Source of the DNA: Avibacterium gallinarum | Lineage (GTDB): Bacteria; Pseudomonadota; Gammaproteobacteria; Enterobacterales; Pasteurellaceae | Direction of reading: 5' to 3' | DNA: 64,000 nt | NCBI RefSeq assembly: GCF_002921135.1 | Contig: NZ_PQVJ01000031.1 | Span: 1-64,000, forward strand | Shown: positions 54,853-64,000 of the stretch, piece by piece | How the letters are laid out: the number at the start of each line of letters is the position of its first letter | How positions within the stretch are numbered: the first letter of the stretch is position 1 | The notes under the pieces: model-generated | The model's input: the letters and a program-made list of their open reading frames with translations, nothing else | What the model was told of the DNA's origin: nothing | Databases searched by the model: none | Program-made: the position numbers and the translations under genes

Positions 54853-55908
54853 TTATTTTTGCGAGCTAATCGCCTCAACCACCTGTAAATTTTCCTCGGC
54901 TGTTCCAACTGTAATTCGGATACAATTTTCTAGCCCTAAGGCGTTATTTTGATTGCGTAAAATAATGCCTTGTTCCCAAAGTGATTTAAATATGTCGTTA
55001 CCATTTTTAAATTTCACTAAAATATAATTGGCTTCGCTCGGGAAAATATCTTGTACTTGTGGTAAGCGTTGTAATTGTTCAATTAGCCATTGGCGTTGGG
55101 CTTTTACTTGCTCGACATTATTTTGCATTTCGTTCAAACCCTGTGCAGACAAGGCTTGCGTGGCAAGATCCGAAACAGGCACGGGAATAGGGTAAGGGGC
55201 GATAACTTTTTGTAATATGCCGATAAGTTCTTGATTGGCAAGTGTAAAACCGCAACGTAACCCAGCTAAAGCAAAGGCCTTGGAAAGGGTGCGAATGATG
55301 GCAAGATGCGGGTAGTTTGTCAGCATTTGTACTATCGTGCTTTCAGGGCAAAACTCAATATAGGCTTCGTCCACCACTACGATCGCACGGTTTTTGGCCA
55401 TTTCTAATAATTGGATTAAATCCGCACGGCGCAAAAGATTGCCAGTGGGGTTATTTGGGCTACAAACGAAAATAACTTTCATCTTGGCAAGATTATTTGC
55501 AATATTAGCTAAATCTAACTGAAAATCTGCCGTTAATGGCACGGTTTTTGCTGTGATACCGCAGGTTTCTGCGCTCACGGCATACATTCCATAAGTTGGC
55601 GGACAATAAAGCACCTGATCGTCCGCTTCGCAAAAGGCGCGAATAATCAGCTCAATGCCTTCATCGCCCCCACGAGTAACTAACACATTTTCAGGTGCTA
55701 CCCCCGCATAAGCAGCATAAGCATTCAGTAGTTTTTCAGGCTGAGCTTCAGGGTAACGATTAAATTGGCGCTGCTGCAAATTCAAATCAGGGGAAAGCGG
55801 GTATTCATTGGCATTAAGCCACACATCGCCATTGCCCCCCAAACGGCGCGCCGATTGGTAAGGGGTTAAGGCTTGAATATTTTTGCGTGATAATGTTGTG
55901 ATTGTCAT
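54853..55908 (-). CDS. hisC: Histidinol-phosphate aminotransferase
   Basis: A 351-residue PLP aminotransferase. PLP Lys in RTLSKAFALAGLRCG (about K214), substrate region SPNNPTGN, and DEAYIEF. 41 bases after the RhuM-Fic gene. Confidence 0.97.
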   Translation of the reverse strand: MTITTLSRKNIQALTPYQSARRLGGNGDVWLNANEYPLSPDLNLQQRQFNRYPEAQPEKLLNAYAAYAGVAPENVLVTRGGDEGIELIIRAFCEADDQVLYCPPTYGMYAVSAETCGITAKTVPLTADFQLDLANIANNLAKMKVIFVCSPNNPTGNLLRRADLIQLLEMAKNRAIVVVDEAYIEFCPESTIVQMLTNYPHLAIIRTLSKAFALAGLRCGFTLANQELIGILQKVIAPYPIPVPVSDLATQALSAQGLNEMQNNVEQVKAQRQWLIEQLQRLPQVQDIFPSEANYILVKFKNGNDIFKSLWEQGIILRNQNNALGLENCIRITVGTAEENLQVVEAISSQK

Positions 55909-55949
55909 TTTTGTTCTCTCTAAAAATTTTTGTTTTTTTGACCGCAGTT

Positions 55950-56939
55950 TTATTTGATTAAAATAAAATGCTCAATAAGTTTTATCATCAATTCTTTCTG
56001 TTCTGGCAAACTTTCTGCCACAAGCAGAGCAAGCGCCACCAAGGTATTATCATTAATCAGTTGTTCTACTGGCTTGGCAAGCAAATGTTGATTTAATCTT
56101 AAATACCAAAGAAATAGAAATGCGCCAGTTCGTTTATTTCCATCAGTAAGTGGATGATTTTTAATGATAAAATATAACAAATGTGCCGCACGGCTAGCGA
56201 TATTTGGATAAAATAACTCCTCACCAAAACCTTGTTCAATGGTATGAATAGCAGACGCCAGTCCGTCATTGCGAGGGTTGGCAAATAATGGTGTGGCTTC
56301 GCCTTTTTCGATGAGCGTTTGCTTTAATTGTGCTATCGCGTTTTCGACGTCTGGTATTAATAATGGGCGCATTTCATTTTGTTTTTGCTGATTGGAATTT
56401 AGATTTTGCTCGTCATAAGCCTGCAATAAGCTCCAGCTGCGTGAGTATTCTTGCACCACGGCAAGCACAGCTTTTCCTTCTTCATTCACTAACGTTTGAT
56501 TACTTAATGTACGATCCAGCAGGGCGATAACTTGACCAAACTCTACACCTTTTTCAGCTAAACGTTTTTGATTTAACGTATAACCTTGAACAAGATATTC
56601 TTTAAGGCGTTGAGTTGCCCAAATACGAAATTGCGTGCCAGCTTTTGAATTAACTCGGTAGCCTACAGAAATAATTGCGTCAAGATTGTAGAACTCAATA
56701 TTACGTTCAACTAGTCGCTCCCCTTCTTTTTGAACTGTTGCATTTTTTGCAACAGTTGAAGTTGGATCTAATTCTCCTTCTTTGAAAATATTACGCAAAT
56801 GGCGTGAAATAACGGATTTATCACGCCCGAATATATCTGCCATTTGCTGTAAGCTAAGCCAAACCGTTTCTTGATTAAACTGCACTTCAACCTGAGTTGA
56901 ACCATCTTGCGATTGATAAATTTCAATTTGATTTTGCAT
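55950..56939 (-). CDS. RhuM-Fic/Doc fusion protein, in the his operon
   Basis: A 329-residue two-domain protein. Residues about 1-125 match RhuM-type virulence proteins (WLSLQQMADIFGRDKSVISRHL, a winged-helix-like DNA-binding start; DAIISVGYRVNSKAGTQFRIWA). Residues about 195-329 are a Fic/Doc domain with motif HPLTDGNKRTG (262-272), which has the catalytic His and the Asn-Lys-Arg found in Doc-like members. Fic proteins move AMP or phosphate onto targets. A role as stress or phage-defence toxin is plausible but unproven. It separates hisD from hisC. Confidence 0.88.
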   Translation of the reverse strand: MQNQIEIYQSQDGSTQVEVQFNQETVWLSLQQMADIFGRDKSVISRHLRNIFKEGELDPTSTVAKNATVQKEGERLVERNIEFYNLDAIISVGYRVNSKAGTQFRIWATQRLKEYLVQGYTLNQKRLAEKGVEFGQVIALLDRTLSNQTLVNEEGKAVLAVVQEYSRSWSLLQAYDEQNLNSNQQKQNEMRPLLIPDVENAIAQLKQTLIEKGEATPLFANPRNDGLASAIHTIEQGFGEELFYPNIASRAAHLLYFIIKNHPLTDGNKRTGAFLFLWYLRLNQHLLAKPVEQLINDNTLVALALLVAESLPEQKELMIKLIEHFILIK

Positions 56940-56984
56940 ATTCTCTCCGTGAATTAACTGTATATAAAACCAGTTAATTATTTA

Positions 56985-58283
56985 TTATTTGAGCGAATTT
57001 TGCAACTTTTCTAACCGAATTAACACCGCATTTTTATGTGCGTCGAGCTGTTCAGCGGTGGCCATTTGGATCACTGTTGGTGCGAGATCTTGGAAGCCTT
57101 GTGGACTGAGTTCTTGTACGGTCATTCGTTTGCTGAAATCCGCTAAACCTAGGCTGGACGTGGTGCGAGTGTAGCCGTAAGTGGGCAGAACGTGGTTGGT
57201 GCCGCTGGCGTAATCGCCCATACTTTCAGGGCTGTATGCGCCGAGAAAAATGGATCCTGCGTTATCTAGTTGATCGAGCAATGCGCGGGCGTTTTCCACT
57301 TGTACTACCAAATGCTCTGGGGCGTATTGATTGCTGATTTCTACTGCTTGCGCTAAGTCTTCGGCAATAAAAATACGACTGTGAGCCAAGGCTTGCCGTG
57401 CGGTTTCAGCACGGGGTAATAGGGCAAGTTGGCGTTCGATGGCAAGTGCGGTGTTTTTTGCTAACGTTTTGCTCGGGGTAACCAAAATCACTTGGCTATC
57501 AGCACCGTGTTCCGCTTGAGAGAGCAGATCGCTGGCGACAAAATCGGGATCAGCATTTTCGTCTGCCAAGACCAGCACTTCAGAAGGGCCTGCTTGCATA
57601 TCAATAGCAGCACCGTTCAGCGCTTGGCTCACTTGACGTTTGGCTTCAGTAACAAAGGCGTTGCCGGGGCCGAAAATTTTATCCACTTTCGCCACTGTTT
57701 CCGTGCCAAATGCCATTGCTACAATAGCTTGCGCGCCACCTACTGCATAAATGGTTTCTACGCCACATAAATTTGCTGTATATAAAATTTCATCGGCAAT
57801 CGGCGGGGGAGAGCAAAGCACGATTTTTTTACAGCCCGCAATTTTGGCTGGAATAGCAAGCATTAACACGGTAGAAAAAAGTGGCGCTGATCCCCCCGGA
57901 ATATACAATCCAACGCGATTAATCGGGCGAGTAACCACCTGACAACGCACGCCAGCCTGCGTTTCAATATCCACCGGTTGTGGAATTTGTGCTTGGTGAA
58001 AGCGTTCAATATTGGCTTTCGCATTTTGAATAGCGGTTTTGAGCGCTTCGGGTAAACGTGCTGTGGCGGCTTGAATGGCTTGTTGCGGCACAATCAGGCT
58101 GTCTAACTTCACCTTGTCGAACTTTTTACTGAGTTCAAATAACGCCTTATCACCATTACCTTGCACATTTTCACGAATAGCGTTTACTGCGTCTTTAATG
58201 CTTTTTGCGGCGGAAAGGGCTGGGCGCATTAGGGCTTGTTGTTTCTCTTGTTCTGTTAAGTTTTTCCAAATAAGCGTTTGCAT
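56985..58283 (-). CDS. hisD: Histidinol dehydrogenase
   Basis: The 432-residue enzyme of the last two steps. Family signatures: [34 protein letters not shown], and [10 protein letters not shown]; zinc His in [10 protein letters not shown]. 47 bases after hisG. Confidence 0.98.
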   Translation of the reverse strand: MQTLIWKNLTEQEKQQALMRPALSAAKSIKDAVNAIRENVQGNGDKALFELSKKFDKVKLDSLIVPQQAIQAATARLPEALKTAIQNAKANIERFHQAQIPQPVDIETQAGVRCQVVTRPINRVGLYIPGGSAPLFSTVLMLAIPAKIAGCKKIVLCSPPPIADEILYTANLCGVETIYAVGGAQAIVAMAFGTETVAKVDKIFGPGNAFVTEAKRQVSQALNGAAIDMQAGPSEVLVLADENADPDFVASDLLSQAEHGADSQVILVTPSKTLAKNTALAIERQLALLPRAETARQALAHSRIFIAEDLAQAVEISNQYAPEHLVVQVENARALLDQLDNAGSIFLGAYSPESMGDYASGTNHVLPTYGYTRTTSSLGLADFSKRMTVQELSPQGFQDLAPTVIQMATAEQLDAHKNAVLIRLEKLQNSLK

Positions 58284-58330
58284 AATTGTTCCTTATTTTT
58301 CCTTAAAATTTCGCAAATTTTCACCGCACT

Positions 58331-59230
58331 TTATGCCAGCATTTTTTCAATTGGCAGCACTAACACGGAGCTTGCGCCTTCGGCTTTGAGCTGTTCCATT
58401 GTTTCCCAGAACAGGGTTTCTTGGCTAACTGCGTGTAGTGCTACTTTGCTTTCATCGTGCGCAAGGGGCAGAATGGTTGGGTTTTCTACGCCCGGCAGTA
58501 GGGCGATAATGCGTTCGAGCTGTGCTTTAGGGGCGTGGAGCATAATGTATTTCGATTCTCCTGCCTGTTGCACGCCTTGAATGCGGGTGAGGAGTTTGTC
58601 CACAAGGGCTTGTTTTTCGTTTGATAACGGTTCTTTGCGTTGAATCAAGCAGGCGGTGGAGCGATAAATCACTTCCACTTCTTTTAAGCCGTTTGCTTCA
58701 AGGGTTGCGCCCGATGACACTAAATCACAAATAGCATCAGCTAAACCTGCAGACGGAGCAACTTCCACCGAACCATTGAGCAGGGTGCTTTTGAAGGCAA
58801 CGCCTTGTTCGTTCATATAGCGTTTGAGTAAATTAGGGTAGGAGGTGGCAATGCGGCAGTTGGTGAAGTCTTGCACGCCGTTGTAAGTGCGATCGCGATC
58901 AATGGCTAAGGATAAACGGCAGCCGCCAAAATCTAAGGTGCGTAATTTTTTGTAAGCCACGCTTTCGCCTGTGGCAAGGCGACCGAGTTCTTCCTCTTCC
59001 AGCACGTTTTCGCCGATAATACCGAGATCTACAATGCCGTCAAAAATTAAGCCGGGAATATCGTCATCACGCACACGCAGAATTTCAATGGGCATATTTT
59101 CCGCATAAGCGATTAAACGTTGTTCGTTCCAGTTAATTTTTACGCCACATTGTTTGAGCAGCTCGGCGCAATCTTTGCTGAGGCGACCTTTTTTTTGTAA
59201 CGCAATGCGTAATCTTGTTGTGTTTGCCAT
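58331..59230 (-). CDS. hisG: ATP phosphoribosyltransferase (long form)
   Basis: The first histidine enzyme, feedback-inhibited by His through its C-terminal ACT-like domain. The 299-residue long form needs no His[11 protein letters not shown] start, [13 protein letters not shown] and the PRPP-binding [23 protein letters not shown] region. First structural gene after the attenuator. Confidence 0.98.
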   Translation of the reverse strand: MANTTRLRIALQKKGRLSKDCAELLKQCGVKINWNEQRLIAYAENMPIEILRVRDDDIPGLIFDGIVDLGIIGENVLEEEELGRLATGESVAYKKLRTLDFGGCRLSLAIDRDRTYNGVQDFTNCRIATSYPNLLKRYMNEQGVAFKSTLLNGSVEVAPSAGLADAICDLVSSGATLEANGLKEVEVIYRSTACLIQRKEPLSNEKQALVDKLLTRIQGVQQAGESKYIMLHAPKAQLERIIALLPGVENPTILPLAHDESKVALHAVSQETLFWETMEQLKAEGASSVLVLPIEKMLA

Positions 59231-59270
59231 TTGTTTTTCCTTTATTAATGTTATTAAAATTAAGCTATAA

Positions 59271-59306
59271 AAAAACCTCTCGAAAGTTGGCTTCCGAGAG
59301 GTTTTT
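59271..59306 (-). terminator. his attenuator terminator
   Basis: Stem CCTCTCG/CGAGAGG, about 12-base loop, followed on the minus strand by TTTTTTT. Located between the leader peptide and hisG. Confidence 0.9.
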
Positions 59307-59372
59307 AGGGTTGTGATTTGCAGTACTCACTCGGAAGTCTTATCTTCCAAGCAATCGCCATCGCCCGAAAGA

Positions 59373-59417
59373 TTATTCAGGGTGATGGTGATGATGAGTA
59401 TTGCGATTAAAATTCAT
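59373..59417 (-). CDS. hisL: his operon leader peptide
   Basis: MNFNRNTHHHHHPE, 14 codons with five His in a row. GGAG lies 8-11 bases upstream. Ribosome stalling at the His codons controls the terminator before hisG. Confidence 0.95.
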   Translation of the reverse strand: MNFNRNTHHHHHPE

Positions 59418-59486
59418 TTTGTGTTTCTCCAAAAAATAACTGCCTACTAATCTATGCAAAAAAACTTTTTTATGCAAGCAAAATTT

Positions 59487-60230
59487 TCAACTTTTTTTCG
59501 CTTTAATGAAAAGTAACACGGGGCGATGCTGCAAATCCTTGAATTCTTGCTGCCATTCGGGGCGATCTGCCAGCATTGGCTCAACCATTTTTTCGATTTG
59601 AAAACCTGCGCGAATCAGATCATTTACAATGGTAGAAAGGGTGCGATGATAGGTTTTAAAAGGTTGTTTGAACCAATTTCGATCCCGCTCCCCTTCATCA
59701 CGATAATAATTTAGACGATAAGCAAGTTGTTGTTTATGCTGATCTTTTTCCCAACGCTCGCCACCTTGATAGCAAGTTACAATGGGGTGTTCTTGTGAGA
59801 AAATAAGCGTGCCGTTAGTGTTGAGCTTGGCATAAATATCCGCGAGCAGTTGGGGAAAATCCTGCACATAATGAAAGGCGAAAGAGCTGGTAATCACATC
59901 AAAATTATCATCAGGCAAGGTATTTAACTGTTCCATCGCAAGCTGGTGCAATGCAAAGTGCGGTTGTTTTTCGGCGAGATTTTTTGCTGCCTGCTGCAAC
60001 ATTGCTTGAGATAAATCCATTCCCACCACAAATGCTGCACCTTTTTGTAAATAAAGCTGCAAATGCTCGCCCATTCCACAACCCAGATCGAGCAGCTTTT
60101 TGCCTGTTAAATCAGGCAGTAAACTTAGCATTGTGGGTTTTTCCACAATTTCATTCAGGCTAATAGGGTTTTGACGTAATTTTTGGTAAAGCTCAAAAAA
60201 GCCTTCTTTATCGTAAACGGAGGTTTTCAT
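59487..60230 (-). CDS. Class I SAM-dependent methyltransferase
   Basis: A 247-residue protein with the SAM motif I LLDLGCGMGEHL (about 46-57), acidic motif MDLSQAML, and DVITSSFAFHYV. Resembles small-molecule methyltransferases of the UbiE/Methyltransf_11 type. Substrate unknown. Downstream of mtr's terminator and upstream of the his leader; single gene. Confidence 0.85.
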   Translation of the reverse strand: MKTSVYDKEGFFELYQKLRQNPISLNEIVEKPTMLSLLPDLTGKKLLDLGCGMGEHLQLYLQKGAAFVVGMDLSQAMLQQAAKNLAEKQPHFALHQLAMEQLNTLPDDNFDVITSSFAFHYVQDFPQLLADIYAKLNTNGTLIFSQEHPIVTCYQGGERWEKDQHKQQLAYRLNYYRDEGERDRNWFKQPFKTYHRTLSTIVNDLIRAGFQIEKMVEPMLADRPEWQQEFKDLQHRPVLLFIKAKKS

Positions 60231-60242
60231 TATCGTTATGGG

Positions 60243-60270
60243 AAAAAATTAGCACGGTTTCCCGTGCTAA
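60243..60270 (-). terminator. mtr terminator
   Basis: Stem TTAGCACGG/CCGTGCTAA; followed on the minus strand by TTTTTTCCC. Confidence 0.85.
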
Positions 60271-60306
60271 TGGTTGAAATTTAAGCCTATTTTAAGCGAT
60301 TTAGGT

Positions 60307-61557
60307 TTATCTGCCAAATACCGGTAACAAGCCAAAGAGATCAGGCAGTTGAATAAAGATATTGAGCAGACCGAACAGGATAACGAAGTAAATCATTCCG
60401 TTGCCACCATAAACTTGGTAGGTTTGGTTTGGATATTTCGCGCGGCAAGCCTTGGCAAGAAGCGCAGGAATGATCACCGCCCAAATGGTCGCTGCAAGTC
60501 CTGCGTAGCCAATGGCGATCACAAAGCCATAAGGGAAAAGCAGACTTAAAATCAACGGCGGTAAGAAGGTGATTAATGCGGTTTTTGTTCTGCCTGCGCT
60601 GCTGTTATCGAATTTGAATAAATCTGCAATGTAATCAAATAAGCCAAGGGTTACGCCAAGGAATGAGCTGGCGATCGCCATATAGGCAAAGAAACGCAAC
60701 ATTAAGCCCACAAAATTGGTTTGGATTTGGCTATTCAAGGCTTCAAGTAATGCTGCAATGTCGCCGCCTTTTTGGATCACAGGGATAAATTCATTACGCG
60801 GCAAATTGCCCTGAATGGCAAGCTGCCATAGCATATAGATGATTAATGCGATGAATGTGCCGTAAATAATAGATTTGGTCACTTTGCTGCTATCACGATC
60901 ATAATATTTCACTAAGCTCGGCACATTTTGGTGGAAACCGAAAGACACTAAACAAACTGGTAAAGCAGCAAGAGCGAATGGTAGATATTGGCTATCTTCT
61001 GTGGCTAGGCTATCAAGCAAAATATCGGTGTTTACCATTCCTAATAAATTGGTTACAGAAAGCAAAAAGGCGACTACCATTCCCGCGATTAAAACGGTAC
61101 TAAAGCGATCCACAGCTTTGGTGGAAAACCACACGAAAAAGGCGAGTACTGCACAGAAAATCAGCGAGCCAGAAATGCGTCCAATTTCCACCGCACTTTG
61201 TTCGCTGCTAAATAATTGATTCAGAAAACTTTCCGTTAAACCACCGCCAGAGGTGATATAGGCATAGGTGAGAATGTACAACACAAATGCAACGGACAGT
61301 CCATTAATCACGTTCCAGCCTTTGCCGAGCAAGTCTTTCACAATGGTGTCAAAACTTGCCCCTGTGGGATAATGCAAGTTGGCTTCAAGCAGCATTAAGC
61401 CCGATATGGTCATACAAAACCACGTGTAGCAAAGGATCAAAATAGAACCGATAAACCACACGCCAGAAGTGGCAATGGGGTTTGCCAACATTCCTGCACC
61501 AATGGTGCCACCAGCGATAATCATTGCGCCGCCGAATAAGGAAGGATTTTTTTTCAT
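60307..61557 (-). CDS. mtr: Tryptophan-specific permease Mtr
   Basis: A 416-residue permease of the hydroxy/aromatic amino acid family, about 11 helices. It follows E. coli Mtr closely (WFCMTISGLMLLEANLHYP, FDTIVKDLLGKGWNV, ASSFLGVTLGLFDY), more than TyrP. A TrpR-like operator overlaps its -10 box, which supports Trp specificity. Confidence 0.9.
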   Translation of the reverse strand: MKKNPSLFGGAMIIAGGTIGAGMLANPIATSGVWFIGSILILCYTWFCMTISGLMLLEANLHYPTGASFDTIVKDLLGKGWNVINGLSVAFVLYILTYAYITSGGGLTESFLNQLFSSEQSAVEIGRISGSLIFCAVLAFFVWFSTKAVDRFSTVLIAGMVVAFLLSVTNLLGMVNTDILLDSLATEDSQYLPFALAALPVCLVSFGFHQNVPSLVKYYDRDSSKVTKSIIYGTFIALIIYMLWQLAIQGNLPRNEFIPVIQKGGDIAALLEALNSQIQTNFVGLMLRFFAYMAIASSFLGVTLGLFDYIADLFKFDNSSAGRTKTALITFLPPLILSLLFPYGFVIAIGYAGLAATIWAVIIPALLAKACRAKYPNQTYQVYGGNGMIYFVILFGLLNIFIQLPDLFGLLPVFGR

Positions 61558-61590
61558 AAATTCACCTATAAGTTTAATACTGGTATCGAT

Positions 61591-61608
61591 GAACTATTAT
61601 AATAGTAC
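61591..61608. promoter_or_regulatory. TrpR-like operator over the mtr promoter
   Basis: GAACTATTATAATAGTAC is a near-perfect palindrome matching about 13-14 of 18 bases of the trp operator GTACTAGTTAACTAGTAC. It overlaps the -10 box TATAAT (minus, 61601-61596); -35 TTGTAT is at 61623-61618, spacing 16. E. coli mtr is repressed by TrpR. Confidence 0.7.
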
Positions 61609-61644
61609 AAAATAAAAATACAATGGCTAAATTGCTCGTTTAAC

Positions 61645-61674
61645 TTGGCAAAAGCAAAAAAATCAAGCTATAAT
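61645..61674 (+). promoter_or_regulatory. ppa promoter
   Basis: TTGGCA at 61645-61650, spacer 18, TATAAT at 61669-61674, 44 bases before the start codon. Confidence 0.75.
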
Positions 61675-61717
61675 TCAAGGGTTTTATTACCATTCATTAA
61701 CTAGAAGGAAAGACCAA

Positions 61718-62245
61718 ATGGGCTTAGAAATCGTTCCAGCAGGAAAAGAACTTCCTGATGATATTTATGTTGTTATTGAAATCCCAGCTAATTCAGATCC
61801 AATCAAATATGAAGTGGATAAAGAAACTGGGACATTATTCGTTGATCGCTTTATGGCAACCGCAATGTTCTACCCAGCGAACTATGGTTACATTAACCAC
61901 ACCTTATCTTTAGATGGCGATCCTGTTGATGTATTAGTCCCAACTCCTTATCCATTACAACCAGGTTCTGTGATCCGTTGTCGCCCAGTGGGTGTGTTAA
62001 AAATGACGGACGAATCAGGTCAAGATGCGAAAGTGATCGCTGTGCCACACACAAAATTAAGCAAAGAATACGATCACATTAAAGATGTTGGCGATTTACC
62101 AGCTTTATTAAAAGCCCAAATCCAACACTTCTTTGAAAGCTACAAAGCTCTTGAAGCAGGTAAATGGGTGAAAGTTGATGGTTGGGAAGGTGTTGAAGCC
62201 GCTCGTCAAGAGATTTTAGAGTCTTTTGAGCGCGCGAAAAAATAA
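61718..62245 (+). CDS. ppa: Inorganic pyrophosphatase
   Basis: Hydrolyses pyrophosphate and so drives biosynthesis. 175 residues, family I. Catalytic motif DGDPVDVLV with Asp residues, and [30 protein letters not shown] precedes ATG. Confidence 0.98.
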   Translation: MGLEIVPAGKELPDDIYVVIEIPANSDPIKYEVDKETGTLFVDRFMATAMFYPANYGYINHTLSLDGDPVDVLVPTPYPLQPGSVIRCRPVGVLKMTDESGQDAKVIAVPHTKLSKEYDHIKDVGDLPALLKAQIQHFFESYKALEAGKWVKVDGWEGVEAARQEILESFERAKK

Positions 62246-62261
62246 TTTTTCCTTTACTTTT

Positions 62262-62292
62262 AATACCGCCTTTTCGTAGGGCGGTATTTTTC
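62262..62292 (+). terminator. ppa terminator
   Basis: Stem AATACCGCC/GGCGGTATT with a 9-base loop, then TTTCT. Confidence 0.85.
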
Positions 62293-62316
62293 TATGTGTA
62301 AACTTAAGGAGTGAAA

Positions 62317-63087
62317 ATGTTAAAAACCTTGAAAAAAATCACTGCACTTTCTGTATTGGCATTAATGCTCAATGCCTGTGCGGATTCTGCGAGCATTAAC
62401 CAACAGGCCGCAGCAAATTACCGCCAAACGGTGAATCAAGCACAACAGCAAGGGGCTGTGGATAGCACTTCCACCACCGCAAAACGCATTCATAAAGTCT
62501 TTAACAAAATGTACCCTTATGCGAATCAAGAAAACCACACAGGGCAACCGTTCAACTGGCAAATTACGGTGATTAAATCCGATGAGCTAAACGCGTGGGC
62601 AATGCCAGGCGGAAAAATGGCATTTTATACCGGACTAGTGAATAAATTGCAGCTCAGTGATGATGAAATCGCTACTGTAATGGGACACGAAATGGCGCAC
62701 GCACTCAAAGAACACGGAAAGAAAAAAGTAAATATGGGAGCATTTACCAATGTTGTCGCACAAGTAGCTCACGTTGCACTTTCCACTCAAATTGGTTCAG
62801 AAGGTAGCGGACTTATTATCGGAATTACCAAAGACTGGGCGCTCGATAAACCTTATTCCCGCAGTGCGGAAACCGAAGCCGATGAAGTAGGCTTATTATT
62901 AATGGCAAAAGCGGGCTACAACCCAGAAGCCGCACCTAGATTATGGGAAAAAATGCAAAAAGCATCATCTGGTTCACAAGGTGTACTTGCCGCACTTTCT
63001 TCCACTCACCCAAGTGATAAAGATCGCCAACAAAATCTCCTTCGCCTAATGCCAGAGGCAGTGGCGATTTATAAAACGAGTAAGTGA
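62317..63087 (+). CDS. M48 family lipoprotein metalloprotease (LoiP/YcaL-like)
   Basis: A 256-residue outer-membrane or periplasmic lipoprotein protease. ATG 62317 is preferred (AAGGAG 5 bases upstream); lipid Cys at 21 (LMLNAC). Zinc motif HEMAH at 124-128 with the third ligand in SAETEADEVGL. These proteases degrade misfolded envelope proteins. Confidence 0.88.
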   Translation: MLKTLKKITALSVLALMLNACADSASINQQAAANYRQTVNQAQQQGAVDSTSTTAKRIHKVFNKMYPYANQENHTGQPFNWQITVIKSDELNAWAMPGGKMAFYTGLVNKLQLSDDEIATVMGHEMAHALKEHGKKKVNMGAFTNVVAQVAHVALSTQIGSEGSGLIIGITKDWALDKPYSRSAETEADEVGLLLMAKAGYNPEAAPRLWEKMQKASSGSQGVLAALSSTHPSDKDRQQNLLRLMPEAVAIYKTSK

Positions 63088-63450
63088 TTAGCAGCTGTGC
63101 TAGATAACGCCGAAAATCCCCATTTAGCTTAGAATAACCCTATAAGAAAAGGTCGTCTAAATACTCAATAAAAAACAAACTCATTAAACTGTTTATAGTG
63201 GGTTACTACCTGAATCGCTAACGGGTTGGTTAACGTAAACAAAACTCAGCCACTTATTACTTCCCATCGCTTAGCAAAGACAAACGAGGGAGGAGTGATG
63301 CAGCTGGGAAAATAACAAAATTGAGAATTTCTGGAAGCAAGCAAAACACCATTGAGACAAATTTGAGATATTCCTCAAACGAATTTTGAGTTGTCTTTAA
63401 AGAATAGTAAATAGTGTTTTAATCACAGTAATATAAAGTCTCAAATAAGG
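63088..63450. other. Non-coding stretch after the protease gene
   Basis: About 360 bases without a credible gene or RNA. A run AGGGAGGAGTGATG looks like a ribosome site but opens only a very short frame. Confidence 0.5.
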
Positions 63451-63485
63451 AGAACCTTTTAATAATAAAGGTTCTCTTCTTTTTC
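63450..63485 (+). terminator. Rho-independent terminator
   Basis: 10-bp perfect stem GAGAACCTTT/AAAGGTTCTC, loop TAATAAT, followed by TTCTTTTT. No intact gene lies directly upstream. Confidence 0.7.
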
Positions 63486-63488
63486 ACA

Positions 63489-63829
63489 AATGAGGAATAT
63501 CCTACTTTGTTTATTAATAAGAGAACTGGTATTCCTGATTTTTATTCAATATTATTGATTACAGTATTAAACCTTTCTCTCAAGAATTAAGGATTCGTAC
63601 GTAGCAATAAATACTACTAACTTCATCAGCAAAATTATTTCTTCATCAAAGCCTCCCAACACCAAAATATTTTCCAAACCTTACTAAATATTATGTTTGT
63701 GTTGCAACTGATAGGGCAAATTCCAATACATCTAGAAATAAATCTTTTCTTGTCAAGTGGGAAGAGAATGTCCAAAAATGGAAAGAATTTGCTAGGTCAC
63801 AAGGTCGTTTAACAGAGTTTGAATTTTAG
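63489..63829 (+). pseudogene. Decayed gene, C-terminal remnant
   Basis: Two open pieces without start codons: 63489-63590 (NEEYPTLFINKRTGIPDFYS...) and 63611-63829 (72 codons, with YYVCVATDRANSNTS, FLVKWEENVQKWKEF, ending SQGRLTEFEF). Both read as ordinary protein, in different frames, so they are likely parts of one broken gene. Not recognised; restriction or mobile-element genes often decay like this. Confidence 0.35.
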
Positions 63830-64000
63830 GCGAAATTTTGAGTTATCTGATTTACTATAAAAGCCAGAAAATGCAGGTAAAAAATTCTTTTTGTTTAATG
63901 AAAATGAATTATCTGACACATGGTGTCAACAATACAACTAAAAAGCCAATTAATATTGAAAATATATTCAAAATAAAGATGACTACATTCAATTGCTAAA
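63830..64000. other. AT-rich window end
   Basis: No gene, RNA or clear signal seen. Confidence 0.4.

Noticed and set aside
63100-63450. tmRNA or other structured RNA
   Set aside because: No tag-peptide region, tRNA-like ends or conserved core could be found.

Overview
The window is a bacterial chromosome segment from a member of the Pasteurellaceae. The evidence is the many copies of the 9-base DNA uptake signal AAGTGCGGT or its complement (more than 20 seen), often as inverted pairs after genes, together with Haemophilus-like protein sequences. The uptake signal is of the Haemophilus/Pasteurella/Avibacterium/Aggregatibacter type; the genus is not assigned.

Layout. (1) 1-3838: an AT-rich toxin/immunity locus. 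It starts inside the 3' end of a large CdiA/FhaB-type exoprotein gene. Two decaying copies of its C-terminus follow, each with a small membrane-protein gene overlapping its 3' end. Then come an Imm8-family immunity gene and three related small membrane-anchored proteins. No uptake signals were seen here. (2) 4027-8713: ispF, truD, surE, a YqaA/DedA-type membrane protein and three lipoproteins including the LytM factor NlpD/LppB. (3) 9010-12813: ssb and uvrA diverge; a 270-bp mobile-looking element sits between them, beside a LexA-like box. (4) 12961-15612: mreBCD. (5) 15765-17887: three identical tRNA-Val genes, gltX (frameshifted) and tRNA-Ala. (6) 17996-22361: a type VI secretion island with vgrG, a Tae4-type amidase, its probable immunity gene, and an orphan second effector/immunity set joined to a 45-bp vgrG fragment. 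(7) 22676-26439: an FbpABC/AfuABC ferric iron transporter. (8) 26785-28797: groES-groEL behind a clear sigma-32 promoter. (9) 29061-31575: tRNA-Arg, tRNA-Pro, folD and a frameshifted O-antigen-ligase-like gene. (10) 31679-36782: leuABCD with a Leu-rich leader peptide and attenuator. (11) 37159-44000: the complete cytochrome c maturation operon ccmABCDEFGHI. (12) 44042-48839: two small membrane proteins, yaeR, an exported protein, hda, uraA, upp, ubiC. (13) 48849-59417: the his operon (hisL-G-D-C-B-H-A-F-IE) with four non-histidine genes embedded. (14) 59487-63087: a methyltransferase, mtr with a TrpR-like operator, ppa and an M48 lipoprotein protease. (15) 63088-64000: decayed DNA.

Most of the window is ordinary core metabolism. 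The most interesting parts are the two effector/immunity graveyards (CDI type at 1-3838, T6SS type at 17996-20154), which share the same logic: an active module followed by displaced C-terminal fragments with their immunity genes. The his operon carrying a RhuM-Fic protein, a DUF1016 nuclease, a DUF2726 protein and a thioredoxin-fold protein is also unusual.

Caution: at least nine genes are interrupted by apparent single-base shifts, mostly at A/T runs, including the essential gltX and the biosynthetic hisB. Some or all may be sequence errors, so phase variation or gene decay cannot be concluded from this sequence alone.
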